NCBI GenBank assembly: GCA_024742285.1
Contig: JANSYR010000011.1
Span: forward strand, 1-64,000
Source of the DNA: a bacterium
Lineage (GTDB): Bacteria > Myxococcota_A > UBA9160 > UBA4427
Reading direction: 5' to 3'
DNA length: 64,000 nucleotides
Positions within the stretch are counted from its first letter, which is position 1. Each line of letters opens with the position of its first letter. This document shows positions 8,802 to 17,927 of this stretch, one piece after another. The notes below the pieces were generated by a model. It was given only the letters and a program-made list of their open reading frames with translations, did no database searches and was not told where the DNA came from. The translations under genes were made by a program, and so were the position numbers.

Positions 8802-11342
8802 ATGAGTTCGAAACACCTCGCGCGCGTCGCCGCGTTCTTGCTCGGGTCAGCCTGTATCTCGTTGGTCGCCTCGTCGTGTTCAAGCGATGGCGTCGCGTCG
8901 ATCGAGTCCCGCGACCCGGGGATGATCGACCCGCAGCCTGATCTGGTAGGCCCACCTCGCTGGGCATCCCCGGGCGAACGCCGACGTGAAGCTGAGTCAG
9001 ATACCGATACGCTCAACCCCCGACTAAGCGCGTTTCGGAAAGAATCGCCGCTGAAGTACGGGTATCCGGGAAGCCCTCGGCTCGCGCGCTTTCTCTTCTA
9101 CTTCACCGAGACGCCCGGGACGAGCGTCGAAGAGAGCGTCGCGGAGACCTTCAATCTTCCGGCGGAAGCGGCCCGCCTCGCGGTTCGGGCCACATTCGCG
9201 CAGACGGCCGCCTGGAAAGATTCCGTGCTCGAAGGATCTGTCAGCACACACTACGCCGAAGCGGAGCGGCACTACTGGGAGGCGATCGAGCTCGCTCCCC
9301 GCGAGTGGGTTCTCTATGAGTCGCTCGGAAAGCTCTACTCCGCGAGCCCCCAGCGCTGCGACATGGACGGCATCGAGCGCCTTGGCGAACGGTGGGGCGA
9401 CCGCCGTGAAGCGCTGCTGCGACTCGCGCCGATCGTGATTGGCAGCGATGAGTGCGAAGACCTCTACCATGCTCTGCTGCCCGACTACCCCGAGGATATT
9501 CAGGTACTCGGACTCCTCGCGCGCCGATTCGACAGCAATTGGCACGCGGCAGCCTTCGGAATTGCCGTCCGTCAGGTCGCGCTCGAGCTGGCCTCGGAGC
9601 ACGCCACCTCAGCTGCGCTACGGCTCACGATCGATCGAGGGCTGATTCACGCATTGCTCAGCTCGGGGCAAGGCAGCGAGGCGCTCGCGTTGTGGGAGAG
9701 CCGCTCTGAGGACGATCGGAACCGGATGCTCGGGTCGCCGAATGCGTTCGAGCGAGTGTTTCCTAGCGGCTTTCGTGGGATAGACGGGCGGATCGACGAG
9801 GCATTGGCTCTCGAGCTTGCCGCGGCCTATTTGGTCGCGGGACGGACTGATCGCGCACTTTCACTGATGCCGTCGCCGCCGAAGCTTCCGTCTCCGTCCG
9901 CCGACAAGAGCCTCTTGTACCGTCACAGCACCCCACACGCCTGCTACCGCCTCCTTGCGGTTGCCCTCGGCGAGCAGGTTGACGATTCGTTCGAATTCCT
10001 ACTCGAGCTGGCTGGCGGCGGAGAGATGTTCAGCGACACCGTCGAGACCTGCCATCACAACGACACCTGGATTCAGCTCAGCCGACAGATCGCGAGAGAG
10101 GCCGGCTACCCACGCTTCGAAGCCGCGTTCAAGGAAGACGAGGTCAACCCGTTTGAGACGTCCTCATTCGAGTACTTCGAGCAGCACGACAAGAAATTCC
10201 TAAGCGGGGCGTCAACGCGGCTTCGCGAGCACTACAACGGAATACGAAGCAGGTTCGAGATCGCGGATGCGCCAGACCGATCTGCGGATCTCCCGGCTCA
10301 GACACAGCGAGCAGTCGACGCACGCTTCGAATCGCCGTTCACTGAGAGTTCCGCTTCCGACGCTGCGTCGACGAATCGACCATCGACACCGCTATTGCAA
10401 TGGATTGCGAACGCGGCGCGTTCCGATACGAATTCGTCTGGCGACGTTGTCCGCACTGATCGCCGCGGCGATCTCGTAGCTCGCGTGCATCTCAATCAAG
10501 ACGTCGACCCGATGGGCGAAGTCGGAGGCGGGGGGTATTGGCTCAGCTTCTCACCAGACGGAGGCAAGCGCTGGACCCGGAGATTCTACACGGGGCTCCG
10601 CGCTCACTTTCCGTATGTCGTGGAATCCGAGAGTGAGATACCGATTCTCGCAGGAGAGATGGTGCAGCTCGCCGTCGAGATCGAGGAGATCGATACATCG
10701 ACGATCAGCTTCCCGCCGATCGGCCTTGGCTCAAAGCGACGGGAGGCGGGGCGCCTACTCACCGTTTCGCTGGAGGCTCTTGCCAAAGACAGCGACACTG
10801 ATGGCCTCACGGACCTTCTCGAGAGAGCCCTTCTTCTTGATCCGGCCAGCTCGGACTCCGACGGGGACGGTCTTCCCGACGCTTTCGACGCGCTGCCCCG
10901 GACGCCGTATCGATTGGAGGCCGACTCTGCGCGAGCTGATGCGCTCAAGGCGGCAATCCCCCATCTCTTCGGGTCCGGGCTTCACGCGCGTGTGGTCGCT
11001 CCGGTTAGCGCTGCTGACTTCGACGACGCTCACATCGAGCGAGCCCTAGGCTCTCCCGTTGGGGAGGGATCCGAGAGGACTCTCTTCGTCGTAGGCGACA
11101 ACGTCGACTTCTCGGCGATTTCAGTCGCCGCGCGCGTAGTCGTACTGTCTCCAGAGGAGTCAGCTGCAATCGACGAGCACACAGGCGTCTTCTATCCGAT
11201 ATCGATCGGGCTGTTCATTCTCGATCACGACGAACGCCGCGGTTACCTCGGATGGGGCGGAGGGTGGACAGGTGGCGCGCTCGGCTTCAAGCGGATATTC
11301 GGGCGCTGGACCGTGGAGGTTCTCTCACATTGGATGACCTGA
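8802..11342 (+). CDS. Large secreted lipoprotein-like protein with Ca-binding repeats
   Basis: 846 residues from ATG 8802, preceded by GGGAGG; the frame is open further upstream but the start gives a clean signal peptide (KHLARVAAFLLGSACISLVASSC) with a near-canonical lipobox. The middle is helical, with TPR-like segments (HYAEAERHYWEAIELAPREWVLYESLGKLY begins at about residue 150; positions approximate). Near residue 670 a thrombospondin type-3-like calcium motif occurs twice (DSDTDGLTD and DSDGDGLPD). The end is Gly-rich, GYLGWGGGWTGGALG. It is likely anchored in the outer membrane or exported. Its role in the element is unknown. Together with the next gene it fills almost 5.3 kb of cargo. 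Confidence 0.72.
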   Translation: MSSKHLARVAAFLLGSACISLVASSCSSDGVASIESRDPGMIDPQPDLVGPPRWASPGERRREAESDTDTLNPRLSAFRKESPLKYGYPGSPRLARFLFYFTETPGTSVEESVAETFNLPAEAARLAVRATFAQTAAWKDSVLEGSVSTHYAEAERHYWEAIELAPREWVLYESLGKLYSASPQRCDMDGIERLGERWGDRREALLRLAPIVIGSDECEDLYHALLPDYPEDIQVLGLLARRFDSNWHAAAFGIAVRQVALELASEHATSAALRLTIDRGLIHALLSSGQGSEALALWESRSEDDRNRMLGSPNAFERVFPSGFRGIDGRIDEALALELAAAYLVAGRTDRALSLMPSPPKLPSPSADKSLLYRHSTPHACYRLLAVALGEQVDDSFEFLLELAGGGEMFSDTVETCHHNDTWIQLSRQIAREAGYPRFEAAFKEDEVNPFETSSFEYFEQHDKKFLSGASTRLREHYNGIRSRFEIADAPDRSADLPAQTQRAVDARFESPFTESSASDAASTNRPSTPLLQWIANAARSDTNSSGDVVRTDRRGDLVARVHLNQDVDPMGEVGGGGYWLSFSPDGGKRWTRRFYTGLRAHFPYVVESESEIPILAGEMVQLAVEIEEIDTSTISFPPIGLGSKRREAGRLLTVSLEALAKDSDTDGLTDLLERALLLDPASSDSDGDGLPDAFDALPRTPYRLEADSARADALKAAIPHLFGSGLHARVVAPVSAADFDDAHIERALGSPVGEGSERTLFVVGDNVDFSAISVAARVVVLSPEESAAIDEHTGVFYPISIGLFILDHDERRGYLGWGGGWTGGALGFKRIFGRWTVEVLSHWMT

Positions 11343-11443
11343 CCTCTGGGCCTAGGTACGGCAACTTGTACCCGGTTGGCTGGGCGCCGCTCGGCGTTTT
11401 CGCTGCGCCGAATAGCGCTCCGTAGTCGGGAGGCGAAGACTCG

Positions 11444-14086
11444 ATGGTTCACGGGCTGAGATTGAGAGCAACCGCCTTCTCTCCCGCGATGCTCGTCTCG
11501 TTGTCCTTGAGTCTCCTACTGGCCGTGCTGGGCGCGTGCTCTCGCTCGACCCCGGGTGATTCCACCAATCGCTGGGTGGTCGCGCCCGAAGGTTTGCCCC
11601 ACGTCGAGAGGGTCGTCCTGCGAGGCCGGCTTCTGGACTCTGAAGGCGAGGCGATTGCCGGCGCCGCGATCCGGTACGTACCAGATGCCGCCACGCTCAA
11701 GGCCGTCGTGGGCGCGCTACCCGAACGAGACGGCGAGTTTGCGGTTGCCTTCCCCGGCTTCTCGATCGACGAAGCTCCAGCGGTCGTGACGGGACCCGAC
11801 GGACGATTCGAGCTCCAGACGTGGCGATCGATGGACCGCAGTGAGGAGAACTGGAATTCGAACCTCGTGTGGCCGGCCGGCGGTCTCGTGGTGACCGCGC
11901 CGGGGTACGCGGTGCGGCTTCTCACGCACCATTGGACAGATCCGCCCGAGAGGGACTTTGGCGAGGTTCTACTCATGGCCGAGTTGGCGGTTGACGGCGT
12001 CGTCGTGGACGAGAGCGGCCGGCCCATTGCTGGCGCACGTATCCGAGTAGAGCATTCCGGCACTTGGGACGAGGTGTGGCGCACCTTTGATATTGCGGAC
12101 GTGTACCGGCTCGGGCTCACGGACAAGACCCAGACTGACCCCGATGGACGTTTCCGGCTCGGCGGTTTGAGCACCGGAGGTCATCACTTCTCGATCAAGC
12201 GCGACGGATTCGGGACGGCGGTGTCCTGGATCGCGGGAGCGAGCGGGATGACTGTCGGCGTGGGCGAGGTCCCATTGACTAGGGTCGAGGGGATCTGCGG
12301 CGTCGTACGCGATGAGGGCGGAGCCGCGGTGCCGGGAGCCAGCATCTGGCTTGCGGACGCCTATTTCGACCGTGGGATCACGCCGGGTTTTCTGGCTGGT
12401 CCTCCGCTTCGAGAGGGCGAATCGGGTTGGACTGATCCGCTCGTCCGGGCTCTGCGCGATCGAAAGGTACCGGGGGCCACTTCGGACCGAAACGGGGAGT
12501 TCTGCGCCTTCGGACCCGGCGGCCCGTCGTATGACCTCTACGCGGTCGCCGATGGGTTTGAGCTCTCACGGGTCGAGGACGTTGGCGACGGCCGGCGTGA
12601 CGTGGGCGTCGCGCTCGCAACGAGGACGACGCCCGTCGCGCCGGATCCCCTGGCATGGCCTAGGCAGGATGAAGGAGTCGCCGAGCTTCAAGTTGCGGTC
12701 AGAGACGCGCACGGACACCCCGTGCCAGGGGCGGCGGTCTTTGGCGCTCGGTGGTCTTTCGAAGAGGGCGAGCCGATTGGGGAGACGAACGGCGACGGCA
12801 TGCTGCTCACTAAAGTGTCACCAGCGAAGACGACGGTCGTTTACGCGCGACGCGGTACGCGGTGGAGTACCCGGGCGATGATCGACTGGCGATCCCAGTC
12901 ACGCCTGGAAGCGGCGCTGACTGTGGTCGAGACCGGTGGAATCGAGGGCCTCGCGCTCGACGAGAACGGCCATGCGGATCCGTACGCGTGGCTTTCGCTC
13001 ACTCCGCTGGACATCCCGAATGATCTGCATCCCGATCGGCCGGACGAGCGGGCGGACGCTGAGGGGCGGTTCAAGTTCTCTGAGCTTCTCCCAGGACGGT
13101 ACGAGGTCACCTCTCATTTCCGCTTCGAGGGATGGCAGGGCACCGAGGTCGTAGTAGCGGCCGGCCGGTCGGCCGAAGCCGTCGTCACGACCGAACGCTC
13201 ATCACCAAGACTACGTGGCCTTGTCACGTCGGGAGGTCGCCCCGTTGTTTGGGCGAAGATCGAGGGCCGCATCAACGATCCCGAGCGGTTCGGGTACTAC
13301 ATGTCGTACTCGCTTCGCGACGGAAAGTACGACGCCTGGGTGGACCGAGTCGGAGACTATGACCTGGCGGTCGAGACAACGGGCGGCGGTCGTTCGAAGC
13401 CCATCCGCGTATCGATCGGCGAGGGCGAGGTTGCAACGGCCGATTTTCGTCTGCCGACCGGCGGGATCGGTGGCACAGTCGTCACGCGCGTGGATGGTTC
13501 GCCGGTCGGTGGGATCATCGTCGCGCTATTCGACAAGGGAAACGACTTCGTCGCGCGCGCGAGCGACTTCACTGATGCTGAAGGGCGATTCACATTCTCC
13601 GAACTCGACGACGGCGAGTACGTCGTGCGGACAACGAGGGTGGTTTCGTATTGGCCGGACTACGCGGGACAGAGCTTCTCGCTGTCATCGATGTCTGTTG
13701 CCGTTCACGATGGTGCGATAGCGGAGATCACGTTCCGAGAGGAAGCTTCGGCGTCTATCGTTGGATCCGTCCGCACGTCCAGCGGCATGCCCGCGCGGGA
13801 CGGGACCGAGATCTGCGCCGTTCGCATCGACGTCGATCCGCCGGAGCCTCCGGTTCCGGACGACTGTGTTGCACGGTCCTACAGCCGCTCTGGCAGATTC
13901 GTCATTGAGGCGCTGAATCGCGCCACACACCGGGTGGCCGCGGAGGCCGCAAGTCCGAGCGTTGTTCGGGAGCGCGGAGTCGTCGTCGATCTTTCGGCAC
14001 ACGGTCGTGCTGACGCTGATGTGGTCGTCCGGGGTGCAAGGCGGCCAAGAGATCCCGCCACTGAGACGGCTCCGGGCGCCCAGTGA
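11444..14086 (+). CDS. Lipoprotein with repeated carboxypeptidase-regulatory (Ig-like) domains
   Basis: 880 residues. A signal peptide ends in a perfect lipobox (LAVLGAC). The rest is a string of about eight beta-sandwich domains of the CarboxypepD_reg/CNA-B-like type, recognisable by 'V-DE-G-P-AGA-V' starts: LLDSEGEAIAGAAIRY, VVDESGRPIAGARIRV, VVRDEGGAAVPGASIW, AVRDAHGHPVPGAAVF and others, each ending in a 'DGRF-L-G-Y-V' strand. Such proteins form surface stalks or adhesins. GGGAGG lies upstream of ATG 11444. It lies 100 bases after another large lipoprotein and probably works with it. No enzyme domain is seen. Confidence 0.82.
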   Translation: MVHGLRLRATAFSPAMLVSLSLSLLLAVLGACSRSTPGDSTNRWVVAPEGLPHVERVVLRGRLLDSEGEAIAGAAIRYVPDAATLKAVVGALPERDGEFAVAFPGFSIDEAPAVVTGPDGRFELQTWRSMDRSEENWNSNLVWPAGGLVVTAPGYAVRLLTHHWTDPPERDFGEVLLMAELAVDGVVVDESGRPIAGARIRVEHSGTWDEVWRTFDIADVYRLGLTDKTQTDPDGRFRLGGLSTGGHHFSIKRDGFGTAVSWIAGASGMTVGVGEVPLTRVEGICGVVRDEGGAAVPGASIWLADAYFDRGITPGFLAGPPLREGESGWTDPLVRALRDRKVPGATSDRNGEFCAFGPGGPSYDLYAVADGFELSRVEDVGDGRRDVGVALATRTTPVAPDPLAWPRQDEGVAELQVAVRDAHGHPVPGAAVFGARWSFEEGEPIGETNGDGMLLTKVSPAKTTVVYARRGTRWSTRAMIDWRSQSRLEAALTVVETGGIEGLALDENGHADPYAWLSLTPLDIPNDLHPDRPDERADAEGRFKFSELLPGRYEVTSHFRFEGWQGTEVVVAAGRSAEAVVTTERSSPRLRGLVTSGGRPVVWAKIEGRINDPERFGYYMSYSLRDGKYDAWVDRVGDYDLAVETTGGGRSKPIRVSIGEGEVATADFRLPTGGIGGTVVTRVDGSPVGGIIVALFDKGNDFVARASDFTDAEGRFTFSELDDGEYVVRTTRVVSYWPDYAGQSFSLSSMSVAVHDGAIAEITFREEASASIVGSVRTSSGMPARDGTEICAVRIDVDPPEPPVPDDCVARSYSRSGRFVIEALNRATHRVAAEAASPSVVRERGVVVDLSAHGRADADVVVRGARRPRDPATETAPGAQ

Positions 14087-14645
14087 CGGTCGGGAGGCGC
14101 GGAGGGTAGGGCTTGACCTATCCCCGACGGCGATCGTTCCGCCGCTTGAGGACTCTGAGGTGAGCGATCCTCGCCTTCGCGTGCGGAGTCTCGCCCATTG
14201 GGACGGACTTCGGCGGATCTTGACACTCTGATGCAGGTCCCTGCCCACCGGCCTCCACTCGCCATCGCGCTGTCTCGGTCTTTCGTGCGTCCCTGGGCAC
14301 TTGCGTCCGTGGAACACCAGCTCCTGACGCTGCTCGGCACTGTCAACAGATAGAGAACTAGCATGTACCTGCCCCGCGAGGGGCAACGAAGCCACAGCAG
14401 CAGCCGAGGGTGGTCAGGCTCGTCGAGCCCCCGCGACCATCGGGGATATAGGCCATGATGTCCGCAGCCTTCGCCCGCACATGCCCGCGCCAAGGCCACA
14501 TCGCGGCGACGCGAGGGCTCTGCGCTCATGCGTCAGTGGCGGCGCCGATGCGAGAGCAGCGCCCAGAGACGCGCTCGGTACCGAGCCGAGCCCCTCGAAC
14601 CGGGACACGTATACCCCATGAATTTTCGGGCGCGAAGCGACTGGG
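14087..14645. other. Intergenic, no gene seen
   Basis: About 560 bases between the stop of the large lipoprotein and the stop of the convergent zinc-ribbon gene. Short open frames exist on both strands but none has a good ribosome site or a recognisable product. No strong repeat or RNA gene was found by eye. Confidence 0.5.
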
Positions 14646-14885
14646 CTAGCCGGAGGCGCCGGCTTTTCGGGCCTTCCATGGCACGCGCGTCGACGCCTTG
14701 CTTCCGCAGGTCGGACACCGCCAGCCGCCGGCCTTGATGGCACTGCCTGCCCAGATCACGAGCCACAGGCCTGCGGTCAGGACTGTCAGGATCAGGTGCA
14801 GGATGTGATTCGTGCCCGCGCGGCGCACCATGACGCGCTTCTCGCAGTAGCCGCAGTAGCCGCCGGTCTCGTCGTAGCTGGCCAC
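14646..14885 (-). CDS. Small membrane zinc-ribbon protein
   Basis: 79 residues from GTG 14885, chosen because GGAGGT lies about ten bases upstream; longer in-frame starts would overlap the upstream gene. The layout is CxxC (YCGYC), a hydrophobic helix (HLILTVLTAGLWLVIWAGSAI), then a second CxxC (RCPTC), a LITAF-like arrangement in which one zinc site is split by a membrane-inserted helix. It lies six bases after a small lipoprotein gene, so both are made from one transcript. Likely a membrane-associated small protein; its function is unknown. Confidence 0.7.
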   Translation of the reverse strand: MASYDETGGYCGYCEKRVMVRRAGTNHILHLILTVLTAGLWLVIWAGSAIKAGGWRCPTCGSKASTRVPWKARKAGASG

Positions 14886-14890
14886 CCCAC

Positions 14891-15280
14891 CTACCTCCGA
14901 TGAGCCTGGCTGCGCGAAGGGCGGGCCACGCGCCCGGCGACCTCCCAGCAGAGGGTGCGCGCGACGACGTACGGGTACTGCGTCATGGTCAACTTGGCCT
15001 GGACCAACGCGGCCCATCGGCCCTGTGCGCTTTCTATGGCGGCTCTGACTGCGTCGCGCTCGCTCGCTCGTGGCGTCACCGGGATCAGGCCGAAGACTGC
15101 GGTCTCGCACTTCTCCCCGGAGACCTCAGGACCCATTTCCCAGCCGACCAGCGATCTCTCCGACTGAATCGCTTCCGCGATCGATTGGCCTGGCGCAATC
15201 TTGGCAATCTCCATGGGACCGGTAACGCAGCCCAGAGTCACGAATCCAACAGCTGCGGCGACTGTTGCGCGGATCTTCAC
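14891..15280 (-). CDS. Small lipoprotein, TRL-like
   Basis: 129 residues from GTG 15280 with GGGAGG upstream. The signal peptide KIRATVAAAVGFVTLGC ends in a good lipobox. The mature part resembles TRL-type small lipoproteins: a strand with GPEVSGEKCETAVFGLIP then an acidic, Ala-rich helix (ASERDAVRAAIESAQG), and a second Cys at about 41 residues after the first that could pair with one near the C-terminus (ARTLCWEVAG). First gene of a two-gene operon with the zinc-ribbon protein. Confidence 0.65.
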   Translation of the reverse strand: MKIRATVAAAVGFVTLGCVTGPMEIAKIAPGQSIAEAIQSERSLVGWEMGPEVSGEKCETAVFGLIPVTPRASERDAVRAAIESAQGRWAALVQAKLTMTQYPYVVARTLCWEVAGRVARPSRSQAHRR

Positions 15281-15336
15281 GACTAAACCCTCCCAATGAG
15301 CGCGAATCGCGCCCTGTCAGCGTCGAGGGAATGATC

Positions 15337-15369
15337 GGATTTGCAGACAACTGTCTGTAGTACAATTGT
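15337..15369 (+). promoter_or_regulatory. Promoter and overlapping dyads upstream of XRE gene
   Basis: A -10-like TACAAT (15360-15365) is embedded in two overlapping inverted repeats: CAGAC-N4-GTCTG (15343-15356) and GACAACTGT/ACAATTGTC (15345-15353 and 15361-15369, 8 of 9 matching). The -35 is poor. Dyads overlapping a promoter just upstream of a small HTH gene suggest autoregulation by that protein. Confidence 0.5.
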
Positions 15370-15393
15370 CGGCGGCCCGGAACGCTTTGAGCA

Positions 15394-15615
15394 ATGTCCT
15401 CAGGGCGGCTACAGAAGCGATTTGGCGTGGTGATTAGGCGGCGACGAGAGGTCGCTGGACTCAGCCAAGAGGGGCTCGCAGACGCGGCGGGGCTCCACCG
15501 CACGTACATCAGCCTGCTGGAGCGCGGGCAGCGGAATCCCTCGCTGGAGGTGATCGCGGCGCTGGCGGAGGGGCTCGAAACCACGATGGCGTCGCTGGTG
15601 AGCGAGGTGGAGTAG
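15394..15615 (+). CDS. XRE-family helix-turn-helix regulator
   Basis: 73 residues, almost all one Cro/C1-type HTH: RRRREVAGLSQEGLADAAG (helices 1-2), LHRTYISLLERGQRNPS (recognition helix with the usual 'ISLLERG-RNPS' ending), then LEVIAALAEGLETTMASL. Size and layout resemble controller (C) proteins of restriction-modification systems, which time expression of methylase and effector. It lies 384 bases before a DNA methyltransferase and is preceded by overlapping dyads. Its target at the downstream operon is not proven; the operator-like repeat at 17250-17277 has a different sequence. Confidence 0.85.
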   Translation: MSSGRLQKRFGVVIRRRREVAGLSQEGLADAAGLHRTYISLLERGQRNPSLEVIAALAEGLETTMASLVSEVE

Positions 15616-15998
15616 GGCGCATCAGTTGTACCGGCTGAGGCGGTGGAGGACGTGATTCCTCGGAAGGCGCCAGCTCTCGTGGACCATGAGAGGCAAAGCT
15701 ACCTCGGCAGGAGCCGGTTCTCGGCTGCCTTGTCGGGGCGCCCATCTGGGGCCGCTGTGACCGACGTCGTCATACCCCGCTGGTAGATGTTGGAACCAGA
15801 TGGGGACGGGGCACTCTCCGTGTCAGCGGACCGGCTGTGCGCCCTTGGATCGAAGCAGCTCTCCCGGGGAGCCGGCTCACGAGATACGGCGTTCTATTTG
15901 TCGCAACTCTCACGCTAAGTGCTTGCCATTGCGTAGAAAATCTATCGCGGGTAGGATACGCAAACCCCCCGTAGAGCAATCGTGAGCAAGGCCCAGTC
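15616..15998 (+). promoter_or_regulatory. Intergenic region with likely methyltransferase promoter
   Basis: 383 bases without a convincing gene. A good sigma-70-like promoter lies at 15929-15957: TTGCGT, 17-base spacer, TAGGAT, about 40 bases before the methyltransferase ATG. An open frame at about 15622-15786 lacks a ribosome site and is not called. Confidence 0.5.
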
Positions 15999-17165
15999 AT
16001 GCAGCTTGAGGCGGGAACGGTCGCCAGCCTTCGACGTGCGCTCGGCACTACTGCCTACACCTCCGGCAGCACGCACAACTTCTACCACTACCCGGCCCGC
16101 TTCCACCCCGAAGTAGCGCGAGAGGTCATCTCGACGTTTTCGCGCCGTGGAAGCTGGATCCTGGATCCGTTCATGGGTGGCGGCACAAGTGTCGTCGAAG
16201 GACTGGCTCTCGGCCGTCGCGTCGTCGGCGTCGACATCAACTCTCTGGCCCACTTCGTGGCCGACGTACGCACTCGTCCTCTGTCAGAAGCTGACGCAGA
16301 GGCGATCCGTGATTGGGCGCACGAAGCTGCGGAGACGCTGACCGATTCTGATTTGTCTTGGGTAGAACGGCTCGATGCTCGCAACCTTCCGCGCGCGACA
16401 GAGCTCTTCATCTCCGGCGCGCTCGCGCTTGCCGAGGACATGCTCCCGCGTCGAACAGAATTCGCTCGAGCCGTACTCCTCCGTCTGGGGCAGTGGGCCC
16501 TCGACTGCCGCGATTTTCAGGCTCCGAGGCGGTCTCAGCTCGCCGAACGCCTTCCGATGTATGCCGAAGAAATGCTCCAGGGCATGCAGAACCTCGTCGA
16601 GTCTTGCCGGGATTCCGGTGTTGCGAAGAACCAGATCACTTCCCGAAGAGTGTTGCTGAACCGAAGCGCCGTCGACCTTCACCGCGACGATCGCGTCGCG
16701 GAAATTCGAGGCAAACCGCGGCTTGTCTTCACCTCTCCTCCGTATCCTGCTGTCCACGTGCTCTACCATCGATGGCAATACCGCGGGCGGAAGGAAACGG
16801 ATGCGCCCTATCGAATCGCGAACGTCACCGACGGATCGGGAACCTCGTACTACTGCGGTGGCAGCCGAACCCCAACTGGACTCCGCAACTACTTCTCCAT
16901 GATCGCGGACGCCTTCTCCTCGGTCGCGCGCGTGATGCATCGCGACGGGCTAGTCGTTCAGATCGTCGGCTTCTCTGATATCCAGATGCAGCTGCCCCGC
17001 TACATCTCGGCTATGGACGATGCCGGCTTCGAAGAGGTCCGCCCGAACGGACCGGGATCCCACCGCCTGCGCCGCCGCGTCGCGAATCGCAAGTGGTACG
17101 CGAAGCTCCAGGGCAACGTCGACGCCTCGACGGAACTGCTGCTTCTGCACCGACTTCGCCGCTAG
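15999..17165 (+). CDS. Site-specific DNA methyltransferase (N6-A or N4-C)
   Basis: 388 residues. The order of motifs is DPFMGGGTS (56-64, SAM-binding motif I) before TSPPY (245-249, catalytic motif IV). TSPPY is typical of N4-cytosine enzymes and some N6-adenine ones. The opening HNFYHYPARFHPEVARE is common in stand-alone methylases of this group. About 180 residues between the motifs probably hold the target recognition part. No partner restriction nuclease of usual type follows; instead a GHKL-ATPase operon starts 132 bases later on the same strand, and it may provide the effector activity that this methylation protects against. Confidence 0.85.
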   Translation: MQLEAGTVASLRRALGTTAYTSGSTHNFYHYPARFHPEVAREVISTFSRRGSWILDPFMGGGTSVVEGLALGRRVVGVDINSLAHFVADVRTRPLSEADAEAIRDWAHEAAETLTDSDLSWVERLDARNLPRATELFISGALALAEDMLPRRTEFARAVLLRLGQWALDCRDFQAPRRSQLAERLPMYAEEMLQGMQNLVESCRDSGVAKNQITSRRVLLNRSAVDLHRDDRVAEIRGKPRLVFTSPPYPAVHVLYHRWQYRGRKETDAPYRIANVTDGSGTSYYCGGSRTPTGLRNYFSMIADAFSSVARVMHRDGLVVQIVGFSDIQMQLPRYISAMDDAGFEEVRPNGPGSHRLRRRVANRKWYAKLQGNVDASTELLLLHRLRR

Positions 17166-17249
17166 GCCCATCTCGCGCGATGTGGATGAGGGTGTGCGAG
17201 GCGTGGCCGCGCGCGTCGATTCCCCTAGGGGATTTCGCGCCCCCATAAA

Positions 17250-17297
17250 ATACAGGGGAGCTCTTGACTCCCTGTATCGTGCCTCTACTCTACGAGC
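17250..17297 (+). promoter_or_regulatory. Leaderless promoter with overlapping operator
   Basis: TTGACT (17264-17269), a 16-base spacer and TACTCT (17286-17291) form a promoter whose expected start site coincides with ATG 17298, so the mRNA is probably leaderless. An inverted repeat ATACAGGG/CCCTGTAT (17250-17257 and 17270-17277) is centred on the -35 box, a classic repressor position. A perfect 12-base palindrome (TCCCCTAGGGGA, 17221-17232) lies just upstream. Confidence 0.6.
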
Positions 17298-17927
17298 ATG
17301 ACGACAGTACAGACAGCTCGGGGGATCGTGGCCGATGCCGAGAAGGCGTTGCGCGATCTCATTCAGCAACAGATCGACGAGCACCGGTACACGGAACTCC
17401 CGGAGCTGGCACGCCTCGCAGACGGGGTGGCCCGGCTCCTCCGCGGCGATGCCCCGGCAGTCCAGTCCGAGCCGCGCGTCGCAGTGGAGCGGGCACCCGG
17501 CGCCGCGCAGCCAGCGAAGCGAACCGCCACGAAGCGGCATTCGGCCAAGGCAGCGAAGAAGGCGGACTACCCGAAGTTCACTCGCGATGGCGACAGGCTG
17601 ATCAAGATCGGCTGGTCGAAGAAGGCCCGCGAGGAGTACGAACACCGGACGCCGCGCGACGCTGCACGGGCGTTCTGGCGGCACCTCGCAACAAGCACCA
17701 CGAGCGGAAAGCTGTTCACTATTGAAGAGCTGCTGCCGGTGCCGGACGCCTCGGGCGGCGACGTGCCCGGTTACCAGGTCTACATGACTCTCGCCTGGCT
17801 TCGGAAGGCGGGGCTCATCGAGAAGCGTGGTCGAGAGGGCTACCTCGTGACTGCTCCCGACCTGAGCGACCAGAAGTTCGACGCGCTGTGGGATGAAATC
17901 CCTGCGCGAGTTGAGGGGAAGCAGTAA
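17298..17927 (+). CDS. Unknown protein with possible winged-helix domain, first gene of GHKL operon
   Basis: 209 residues. Three parts: an N-terminal helix (1-55), a basic Ala/Lys/Arg linker (about 70-93, AKRTATKRHSAKAAKKA), and a C-terminal region likely to be a winged helix (KLFTIEELLPV, then YQVYMTLAWLRKAGLIEKRGREGYLV, reminiscent of the recognition helix and wing). The linker could bind DNA. The stop overlaps the next start as TAATG, so the two proteins are translationally coupled and probably form a complex with the GHKL ATPase. No known family name is offered. Confidence 0.7.
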   Translation: MTTVQTARGIVADAEKALRDLIQQQIDEHRYTELPELARLADGVARLLRGDAPAVQSEPRVAVERAPGAAQPAKRTATKRHSAKAAKKADYPKFTRDGDRLIKIGWSKKAREEYEHRTPRDAARAFWRHLATSTTSGKLFTIEELLPVPDASGGDVPGYQVYMTLAWLRKAGLIEKRGREGYLVTAPDLSDQKFDALWDEIPARVEGKQ

